From NCBI GenBank assembly GCA_014649355.1, contig BMSW01000002.1, positions 496,001 to 560,000 of the forward strand: a stretch of DNA of 64,000 bases, given 5' to 3'. Positions within the stretch are counted from its first letter, which is position 1; every line of letters begins with the position of its first letter. The position numbers and the translations under genes are program-made. Positions 57,253 through 64,000 of this stretch are shown here, in pieces. This DNA is from Streptomyces althioticus. Lineage in GTDB: Bacteria; Actinomycetota; Actinomycetes; Streptomycetales; Streptomycetaceae. A model generated the notes under the pieces. It searched no databases. It worked only from the letters and a program-made list of their open reading frames with translations, and was not told where the DNA came from.

Positions 57253-58338
57253 TCAGAGGGCGCGCGTGGAGCCGCGTACGGACAGGGAGGGCAGGAGCTC
57301 CACCCGGCGCACCGGGGTGTGCCCGGCCGTCTCCGTGTCCAGTCGCTCCAGGAGGAGTTCGGCGGCGGCCCGGCCCACGTCCGCCTTCGGCGGGGCGACG
57401 GCCGTGAGCGGGGTCGTGCCGAGGCCGGCGACCACGTCGTCGTAGGCGACGACGGAGCAGTCCTCCGGGACCCGCACCCGGTGGTCCGCGAGCCGCTGCA
57501 CCAGCATCAGCGCGTCGACGTCACCGTGCAGCACCGCCGCCGTGGCGCCCGTCCTCCGCAGCGCCTCGTGCAGTTCGGCGGTCTCCTCCGGCGCGTACGG
57601 GCCCTCCTGGCCGGCCTCGGGCGCGCTCAGCGTCCACGCCCACGCCTCGACGAGCGGGTGCGCCTCGGCGATCCGCGTGAACGCCGACCGCAGGGTGCGC
57701 GCGGTGGGACTGTCGTCGCGGGTGGCGAACACGATCCGCCGGTGGCCGAGGCCCACCAGGTGCTCCACGGCCAGGTGGGCGCCGTACACGTGGTCGGAGC
57801 AGACCGAGTCCATGGCGTGCAGCGCGGTGCCCGCCCCGGGGCGCCGCTCCATCAGCACGGCCGGCACCTCGAGGGCGGAGAGCCAGGGGTGGTCGGCCTC
57901 CTCGTCGGCGAGGGTGCGCCAGCGCGGGGCGAGCAGCAGACCGGCGGCACCGTCCTCCAACGCACGCTCGACGAGCGGTCGTTCGGCGCCCGCGACCTGG
58001 GGGGCGATGTGCAGCGCGATGCGCTTGCCGGACGCCTCCAGCACCGAGCGGGCACCGTGCAGGGACTCGTACAGGTAGTGGTGGCGCTCGGGCACGACGA
58101 CGGCCACGGTGTCGCCGTCCGGCGGGCGCGGCGCGGGGATGGCGCGGGCGGCGAGGGTGGAGCGCACGACGCCGTGCCCGCGGCGCAGCCGCCCTTCCTG
58201 GGCCAGCTCCTCCACATCCCGCCGCACGGTCACCACGGACACCTCGAGCTCGGCGGCGAGATCACTCACCCGCGCCGAGCCCCGGGACTCCACGGCAGCG
58301 AGGATCCGCTGCCTCCTGACCTCGACCGGCTCGCGCAT
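57253..58338 (-). CDS. DeoR-HTH / LacI-ligand-domain hybrid repressor
   Basis: A 361-residue regulator of the sugar ABC operon. The N-terminus is a DeoR-type winged helix (residues 7-62, RRQRILAAVESRGSARVSDLAAELEVSVVTVRRDVEEL), but the rest (from about 74) is a LacI-type periplasmic-binding sensor (VAVVVPERHHYLYESLHGAR, LVGLGHRRIVFAT, VPEDCSVVAYDD). It likely responds to the imported sugar itself and not to a sugar phosphate as true DeoR proteins do. GGGGAGGGG precedes the ATG. It is transcribed towards the operon but separated from it by 425 bp. Confidence 0.88.
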   Translation of the reverse strand: MREPVEVRRQRILAAVESRGSARVSDLAAELEVSVVTVRRDVEELAQEGRLRRGHGVVRSTLAARAIPAPRPPDGDTVAVVVPERHHYLYESLHGARSVLEASGKRIALHIAPQVAGAERPLVERALEDGAAGLLLAPRWRTLADEEADHPWLSALEVPAVLMERRPGAGTALHAMDSVCSDHVYGAHLAVEHLVGLGHRRIVFATRDDSPTARTLRSAFTRIAEAHPLVEAWAWTLSAPEAGQEGPYAPEETAELHEALRRTGATAAVLHGDVDALMLVQRLADHRVRVPEDCSVVAYDDVVAGLGTTPLTAVAPPKADVGRAAAELLLERLDTETAGHTPVRRVELLPSLSVRGSTRAL

Positions 58339-58364
58339 GAGGCCCCTCCCCGCGGCGGAATGTT

Positions 58365-58374
58365 CGTTTGAACG
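58365..58374 (+). promoter_or_regulatory. Operator candidate in regulator promoter
   Basis: CGTTTGAACG 26 bp upstream of the regulator start, within GTTCGTTTGAAC (4-bp inverted arms). Same 10-mer as upstream of the transporter operon; suggests autoregulation. Confidence 0.5.
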
Positions 58375-58422
58375 ATGCGGGCATCATAACGATCGAACCG
58401 GCGGTCGCTCCGGTCGGCTTGG

Positions 58423-59598
58423 TCACTCCCGTACGACGGTCACGCCACACCGTTCGAGATGCGCGACGACCTCCTCGAAGTAGGGCAGACCGTTCTCGCC
58501 GTCATCGACAACGGCTGCGAGCGAGCGGCGGGCGACCTCGGAGTCGTGCCAGATGAGCGTGAACGGCGGGACGACGCCGAAGCCGCCGCACAGGCAGTCC
58601 CTGAAAGCGTTCCACTCCCTTCCGAAGTACCGGCCGGGCCCGAGGAGGGCTTCGGCGAGAGCGCAGTGCAGTCCGGGGGCGTCCGTGACGAACCGGCCGT
58701 CGAGCCGGTGGACGCCACCGGACCGGTCGGGGCGGGGCACGGGTGTCCGCCAGGCGCGTGGGGTGAGGTCGAGCCACGCGGCTCTGCTCCGCGTGTCGTA
58801 CGCCGCCCACTGGTTGGGCGTCCGTGGCGGACCCTGGAACCAGTGCGCCCAGACCGCGCGGTCCGCCGGCGTGGGCCGCTGGTCCCCGCCGTCGACGAGG
58901 GTGATGTCGACGAGCGTGCCGCCGAGCACGGACGGCCAGGTTTCGCCGAGCGTCAGCCCCACGACGAGGGAGGCCATCACCGCTCCGTGACGGTCCAGCA
59001 CGAGAAGGTGCCCCCAGTCCCCGTCGACCCGCCGGGGGCACCGCAGCGCCTTGAGCAGGGGCTCGGCGGGCTCACAGCCGATCAGCCGCAGAGGGACGGG
59101 CGCTGGCTCTTCCCTCGTGCCGTACAGACCGTCCACCGCCGTACAGCCGCCGGCAGGGGATGATGCCCCCGATCCCGCGAAAAGCTCGAAGCGCGGTACG
59201 GCCGGCGGGGAGCAGTGCAGGTCGTCGCTCATAACACCGGCCCCGATCACGATGTCGTACCGGGCGGGGTCGCCCGGGTGCGGCCGGTGAGCGAGCACGG
59301 CCGCGTCGACGAGCGTCCACCACTGCTGGGGGACGGTGCCGTCCTGAACCTCGACGCTCAGGTCGCCCAAGATCTGTGGTGTGGCACCGGGCTGGGCCAG
59401 GGCGTCGCGCAGTGCACCCCGTGGTCGGCAGCCGCGCAGGGTGATCACCTCACGCGACAAGGGCGCCGGCTCGACGAACAGCCCTTCTACTGCCGCACAC
59501 TTCCCCCACAGCCGCTCGACTCCGGCCTCGTCCTCCTGCACGAGGAGGTATCGCACCGGGACGTCCCGGCCCCACTTCGCATGCTCCTCGACGCCCAC
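58423..59598 (-). CDS. Large protein with C-terminal barstar domain
   Basis: A 391-residue protein whose last ~85 residues match barstar, the inhibitor of barnase-type ribonucleases (LHCALAEALLGPGRYFGREW, NAFRDCLCGG, PFTLIWHDSEVARRSLA, FEEVVAHLERCGV). The first ~300 residues have no recognised family; they are beta-rich with several Cys (LIGCEPAEPLLKALRCP, LHCSPP). Free barstar is ~90 residues, so the large extension is unusual. No RNase or polymorphic-toxin gene is nearby. It may be an orphan immunity protein or an RNase regulator. GTG start at 59598. Confidence 0.75.
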   Translation of the reverse strand: MGVEEHAKWGRDVPVRYLLVQEDEAGVERLWGKCAAVEGLFVEPAPLSREVITLRGCRPRGALRDALAQPGATPQILGDLSVEVQDGTVPQQWWTLVDAAVLAHRPHPGDPARYDIVIGAGVMSDDLHCSPPAVPRFELFAGSGASSPAGGCTAVDGLYGTREEPAPVPLRLIGCEPAEPLLKALRCPRRVDGDWGHLLVLDRHGAVMASLVVGLTLGETWPSVLGGTLVDITLVDGGDQRPTPADRAVWAHWFQGPPRTPNQWAAYDTRSRAAWLDLTPRAWRTPVPRPDRSGGVHRLDGRFVTDAPGLHCALAEALLGPGRYFGREWNAFRDCLCGGFGVVPPFTLIWHDSEVARRSLAAVVDDGENGLPYFEEVVAHLERCGVTVVRE

Positions 59599-59628
59599 GT
59601 GCCCCCCACTTGGCTCAAGTGCTGACGA

Positions 59629-60030
59629 TCATGCCTCACGCGTGCCGATCGTCATGCCCGGGCGGCGGCGGTGGGTCGTGAGGTAGGTGAGGCCGTCGGG
59701 GCCCGCCGTCAGGGAGCGGGTGGAGCCGTGGGGGAGCCAGGTCAGGGTGCCGGCGGGCAGGGGGTGGTCGCCGTCCGGGGCGGTGAGGGTGCCGTCGCCG
59801 GCGAGGACCAGCAGGAGGACGTCGAGGTCGGGCTCGCGGTGGGTGTCCACGCGGTGGCCGGGCGGGAGGTGGACGACGTTGGCGTCGAGCTGGCGGCCGG
59901 ACTCGGCGAGCCGCCACAGCGCGCCGGCGGACCCGTCGCCGGCGGCAGCGGCCAGTGCGGCCGTGTCGCAGAGGACGCGGGGCAGCGGTGCTGCCCCGTC
60001 GTCCGGTGTACCGGTGTGCTCCGACGTCAT
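59629..60030 (-). CDS. Cupin domain protein
   Basis: A 133-residue single cupin. Conserved strands carry HLPPGHRVDTHREPDLDVLLLVLAG and LPAGTLTWLPHGSTRSL; a metal site could be formed by H60-type histidines and the Glu of HREPD. Function unknown. Followed by its partner-less barstar gene on the same strand with only 30 bp between, so co-transcription is possible. Confidence 0.82.
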   Translation of the reverse strand: MTSEHTGTPDDGAAPLPRVLCDTAALAAAAGDGSAGALWRLAESGRQLDANVVHLPPGHRVDTHREPDLDVLLLVLAGDGTLTAPDGDHPLPAGTLTWLPHGSTRSLTAGPDGLTYLTTHRRRPGMTIGTREA

Positions 60031-60099
60031 GGATCGCCGCCGTCCGTCCCCGAGAGCCCGGCCGCGCCGGGTGTCACGCGCTCGCTGTCGTGCGGGAAC

Positions 60100-61089
60100 C
60101 TAACACGCGGCCGGGGGCAGGGCGGACAGCCAGTCCGTGAGCAGGCGGCTGGTGTCCTCGGGCCGCTCCTGCTGCACCCAGTGGCCGCAGCCCTCGAGGA
60201 TGTGCGCCGACACCAGACCGGGCAGGGTGACCGGGAAGGCGTCGATCGCGTCGGCCATCCAGGTGGTGGACGCGTCGAGTTCCCCGCCGATGAACAGGGA
60301 CGGCTGCGTGACCGGGGCCCCGTCGTACGCGGCGAGGTCCTCCCAGTCCCGGTCCACGGCGCGGTAGCGGGCCAGCGCCCCGCTCATCCCGGTGCGCTCG
60401 AACTCGGCGGCGGCCACGTCGAGTTCGGGGTCCGTGAGCCACGCGGGGCGCCGGTCCGCGGGGAACCGTTCGCGCAGGGTCCCGCCCGGTCCGGTGAAGT
60501 ACGGCGAGGGCGCTCCGGGCCCGGGCATGGTGTCGGCGGACAGGGCCGCGTAGAACCCGGCGAGCCAGCCGCGTACGTCCGGCTCGATCTCGGCCTCGGC
60601 GCGGCCCGGCTCCTGGAAGTACGAGACGTAGAACTCCTCGTCGCCGCCCATCGACGCGAAGACCGTGCTGGGTCGCGGCCCGCCGCGCGGGGCGTAGGGG
60701 ACGCCGAGCATCGCCACCGCGCGGAAGACGTCCGGACGCATCAGGGCGGCGTTCGAGGCGACGGACGAGCCCCAGTCGTGGCCGACGACGACGGCGGTCC
60801 GCTCCCCGAGCGCCTCGACCACCGCGACGGCGTCGTCCACGAGTTCCCGTACGCGGTACGCGTCAGGGTCGGCGGGCCGGGAGGAGCGGCCGTACCCGCG
60901 CACGTCGACGGCCACCGCCCGGTAGCCGACCGCGGCGAGGGCGGGCAGCTGGTGGCGCCAGGCGTACCAGCCCTCGGGGAAACCGTGCACGAGCAGCACC
61001 AGCGGGCCGCTGCCCTGCTCCACCAGGTGCACGCGGCCCGCGGGCGCGGGGACGAGACGGTGGACGAGCGGCGAGGTCGGTACCGGCAC
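60100..61089 (-). CDS. Alpha/beta-hydrolase, epoxide hydrolase-like
   Basis: A 329-residue alpha/beta-hydrolase close to soluble epoxide hydrolases. The oxyanion motif HGFPEGW is at 35-41, the nucleophile is D105 in GHDWGS, and the base is H303 in EGCGHWVQQE. Cap-domain tyrosines expected of epoxide hydrolases (EFYVSYFQEPG, and the RYRAVDRDW segment) are present, supporting epoxide opening over haloalkane dehalogenation. Its physiological substrate is unknown. Confidence 0.85.
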   Translation of the reverse strand: MPVPTSPLVHRLVPAPAGRVHLVEQGSGPLVLLVHGFPEGWYAWRHQLPALAAVGYRAVAVDVRGYGRSSRPADPDAYRVRELVDDAVAVVEALGERTAVVVGHDWGSSVASNAALMRPDVFRAVAMLGVPYAPRGGPRPSTVFASMGGDEEFYVSYFQEPGRAEAEIEPDVRGWLAGFYAALSADTMPGPGAPSPYFTGPGGTLRERFPADRRPAWLTDPELDVAAAEFERTGMSGALARYRAVDRDWEDLAAYDGAPVTQPSLFIGGELDASTTWMADAIDAFPVTLPGLVSAHILEGCGHWVQQERPEDTSRLLTDWLSALPPAAC

Positions 61090-61265
61090 GGCTGCTCCTG
61101 AGTCGCTCGGGGGCCCTGGGCGCCGGTGCGGCTCCGAAGGGCCCTGGTCGTACGCCGAGCATGCGCCCGCCGCGCGACGGAGGGCGAGTGATGTTGCCGG
61201 TTTCGCAAACGCGGGTCGTGACGACGTCTACGGTCGGCCTCGTCGTACGGCCGACCGCGGGACGT

Positions 61266-61345
61266 TGGGGGCCGTTCGCACGGTTCCCCGTGCCTCGCAA
61301 GCGGGCCGGCCCCCTCAAGGGGCGCGGGGAACCGCGCGACAAGCC
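61266..61345. repeat. GC-rich inverted repeat, upstream copy
   Basis: An element with GGTTCCCCG-type left half (61267-61294) and an inverted right half (61318-61339). The right half is a perfect 22-bp reverse complement of 62525-62546, and the left half matches 62516-62543 at 26 of 28 positions. It lies 41 bp before the glycosylase start. This resembles a dispersed Streptomyces intergenic element family. Confidence 0.75.
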
Positions 61346-61379
61346 ATCACCGGCCCGCAGCCGAAACTGAAAGGACACC

Positions 61380-62477
61380 ATGGTCGAACGTCTCACCGCA
61401 CGAGCCCTCAACCGCGCCACCCTTCAACGCCAGTTGCTGACGACGCGGACCCGCCTCTCCCCCCTCGCCGTGATCGAACACCTCGCCGGGCTTCAGGCCC
61501 AGGACCCCGATCCCCCGTACATCGGGCTGTGGAGCCGCATCGACGGGTTCCGGATCGAGGACCTGACCACGCTGCTGGAGCAACGGGCCGTCGTGCGGGC
61601 CACGTTGTTCCGCGGGACGCAGCATCTTGTCACCGCCGACGACTACCTGTGGGTGCGGCCCCTGCTGCAGCCCATGCTGGACCGCTGGCGGAAGGGCGGT
61701 TTCGGCCGGCAGACGGCCGGGGTGGACCTGGGCGAGCTCGCCGAGGCGGCCCGGGGCGCCCTCACCGGCGGACGCACCCTCAACCGGCCGGAGCTGGGCC
61801 GGTTGCTGGCGGAGCGGTGGCCGGGGTGCGATCCGGTGGCGCTGGCGCGGTCGGTGCAAGGGCTGCTCCCGGTCGTGCATCCTCCGCCGGACGGCAGCTG
61901 GGGACGCCGGGGCGCCACGCCGTTCGCCCTGGCCGAGGAGTGGCTGGGCCGTTCGCTCACCGCCGGCGCGTCGATGGAGCGGCTGGTGCTGCGGTATCTC
62001 GCCGCGTTCGGGCCCGCCACGGTGAAGGACGTCCAGGCGTGGAGCGGCACCACACGCCTGCGTGCGGTGGTCGAGGAACTCCGGCCCAGGCTCGAGGTTT
62101 TCGCGGACGAGAACGGCGAGGAGCTGTTCGACCTGCCCGACGCGCCGCTCCCCGGCCCGGACACGGAGGTCCCCGTCCGGTTCCTCGCGGCGCTGGACAA
62201 CGTGGTGCTCGCACACGCGGACCGCTCACGGTTCATGAGCGACGACCGGCGCCCGTACGTCATCGTCGAGCCGGCGGTCCTCGTGGACGGCGTCGTCCGC
62301 GCGCTGTGGGGGATCAAACGGGAGAAGGGCACGGCCGTCCTCACCGTGAAGTGCTTCTCGCCGCTGGGCGCGCGGGAGAAGGAGGAGGTGACGGACGAAG
62401 GCGTCCGTCTGCTGGGGTTCGCGGCGGGCGACGCGGAACGGCACGAGATCCGGTTCGCTCCGGTCGACTCCGATTGA
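61380..62477 (+). CDS. AlkZ/AlkX-like (HTH_42) DNA glycosylase
   Basis: A 365-residue winged-helix protein of the HTH_42 superfamily (PF06224), which contains AlkZ and AlkX (YcaQ), enzymes that excise bulky alkylated bases and unhook interstrand crosslinks. The catalytic QxQ motif is Q39-A-Q41 in GLQAQDPDPPYIGLWSR, the AlkZ type (AlkX has QxD). Length and the later blocks (RATLFRGTQHLVTADDY, FLAALDNVVLAHADRSRF) fit. AlkZ protects azinomycin producers from their own product; other Streptomyces carry AlkZ-like paralogues. No antibiotic cluster is visible here. Bracketed by related repeats. Confidence 0.82.
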   Translation: MVERLTARALNRATLQRQLLTTRTRLSPLAVIEHLAGLQAQDPDPPYIGLWSRIDGFRIEDLTTLLEQRAVVRATLFRGTQHLVTADDYLWVRPLLQPMLDRWRKGGFGRQTAGVDLGELAEAARGALTGGRTLNRPELGRLLAERWPGCDPVALARSVQGLLPVVHPPPDGSWGRRGATPFALAEEWLGRSLTAGASMERLVLRYLAAFGPATVKDVQAWSGTTRLRAVVEELRPRLEVFADENGEELFDLPDAPLPGPDTEVPVRFLAALDNVVLAHADRSRFMSDDRRPYVIVEPAVLVDGVVRALWGIKREKGTAVLTVKCFSPLGAREKEEVTDEGVRLLGFAAGDAERHEIRFAPVDSD

Positions 62478-62513
62478 CGAGGCGTGGGGGGCGGCATACC
62501 GGCCGCGGGCCGG

Positions 62514-62550
62514 TGGGGGGCCGTTCGCGCGGTTCCCCGCGCCCCTGGGT
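62514..62550. repeat. GC-rich repeat, downstream copy
   Basis: Matches the element before the glycosylase gene: 26 of 28 positions to 61267-61294 in direct orientation, and a 22-bp perfect match in inverted orientation (62525-62546 against 61318-61339). It lies 36 bp past the glycosylase stop. Confidence 0.75.
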
Positions 62551-62661
62551 GAGCTGTTCGACCGGCACCCTCGAGGGGCGCGTGCCGGTCCCCCCGTTTC
62601 GCCGTTCCGGCGCTGTGCAATGATCCTGGCGGGCTGCAGCACACACGAGGAACGGACGGAC

Positions 62662-63174
62662 GTGACCGCGCAGGGACCGGGCGACGGCGGAACGCCGCAG
62701 GAGCGGGAGGACGGCGTGCCGTCCGTGCCCGACGACGTCTGGCGGCGGTTCCTCATGGACAGCGAGCAGGACATCCGTGCGTCCGCCCCCAGGGAGCCCT
62801 CGGCGGTGCAGCGGGCCGAGGGACGGTTGCCCCGACTTCCGCCGCCCGCACCGGCGAAGTTGTCCCGCCGCGACATCCCGGACGCCGTCGGCGACCTGTG
62901 GCGGCCGGACGATCCGTGGGAGGGACCTGCCTGGCGGGACCTCGACAGGCGGGCGCGGCTGCGCCGGGTCGGGCGTGTCGTGGGGACGGCCGCCGCGATC
63001 GCCCTGGCCCTGGGCGCCTGGTCGCAGCTGTCCACGGGTGCCGGCGCCCCGGCCGAGGGGCCCGGCGACACTGTGCTCCAGCAGTCCGAGGAGGCGCCGG
63101 TGACGCTGCCGCCGGGGACCTCCGTGCCGGCCGGGCTCACCACCCCGTCCGCCACGGAGATCCGTACCGGCTGA
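62662..63174 (+). CDS. Single-pass membrane protein, unknown function
   Basis: A 170-residue protein with a charged, Pro-rich cytoplasmic N-region (about 1-110) and one membrane helix (VVGTAAAIALALGAW, about 113-130), followed by a short outer tail. No family recognised. It converges on phosphoglucomutase with 20 bp between stops. GTG at 62662 is chosen; an in-frame ATG at 62620 reads MILAGCSTHEER, which looks unlike a real lipoprotein leader. Confidence 0.65.
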   Translation: MTAQGPGDGGTPQEREDGVPSVPDDVWRRFLMDSEQDIRASAPREPSAVQRAEGRLPRLPPPAPAKLSRRDIPDAVGDLWRPDDPWEGPAWRDLDRRARLRRVGRVVGTAAAIALALGAWSQLSTGAGAPAEGPGDTVLQQSEEAPVTLPPGTSVPAGLTTPSATEIRTG

Positions 63175-63194
63175 GAAGCCGGCCTCAGCCGGCC

Positions 63195-64000
<806 letters not shown>

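Overview
The window is typical Streptomyces chromosome: very high GC with strong third-position bias, GTG starts, AGGAG-type ribosome sites, a conservon (cvnABCD) signalling operon, many secreted hydrolases and very rare TTA codons. No rRNA, tRNA, CRISPR array, insertion sequence or prophage was seen. It reads as ordinary chromosomal, partly accessory DNA and not as one mobile island.

Layout. 1-3.2 kb: the start of a gene that is probably a PTS permease, murQ with a two-box operator, a Nudix hydrolase and a secreted beta-lactamase-fold serine hydrolase. 3.2-9.3 kb: a NarL-type response regulator, a TrmB/LuxR-like regulator and a large secreted subtilase. 9.7-15.9 kb: the most distinctive system, a seven-gene co-directional unit of cvnA-cvnB-cvnC-cvnD, a P450 lacking the ExxR motif (CYP157-like), a second canonical P450 and a crotonase-fold protein. 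cvnC carries a TTA codon. 16-22.6 kb: double-GNAT protein, divergent SDR and CGNR regulator, Cys-rich pentapeptide-repeat protein, SRPBCC protein, DUF2795 protein, GCS2-type ligase and an orphan molybdo-flavoprotein FAD subunit. 22.8-25 kb: a secreted M15 peptidase converging on a secreted GH16 glucanase with a DasR-like box upstream.

25-31.4 kb: small conserved proteins (DUF350, DUF3140/DUF2945 pair), a fur-katG oxidative-stress unit and a lipid kinase. 31.4-32.1 kb is non-coding and holds a decaying 18-bp repeat array. 32.1-35.9 kb: an ADHAP-synthase-like flavoprotein divergent from a TetR-glpD pair, probably glycerol-3-phosphate or glycerol-ether metabolism. 35.9-49.4 kb: secreted dipeptidase-like/discoidin protein, GH97, a PP2C phosphatase next to a MASE1-only membrane sensor (second TTA codon), a secreted alpha/beta peptidase, an L,D-transpeptidase-like lipoprotein and a large GH87 alpha-1,3-glucanase.

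49.7-64 kb: a histone-H1-like protein; an ABC sugar-uptake and catabolic operon (solute-binding protein, two permeases, hydroxyacid dehydrogenase, DUF2264) under a DeoR/LacI hybrid regulator with a matching 10-mer in both promoters; a barstar-tailed orphan; a cupin; an epoxide-hydrolase-like enzyme; an AlkZ-like DNA glycosylase bracketed by related repeats; and the C-terminal part of phosphoglucomutase running off the end. The overall theme is carbohydrate and cell-wall polymer turnover (murQ, M15, GH16, GH97, GH87, sugar ABC, pgm) interleaved with development and stress signalling.
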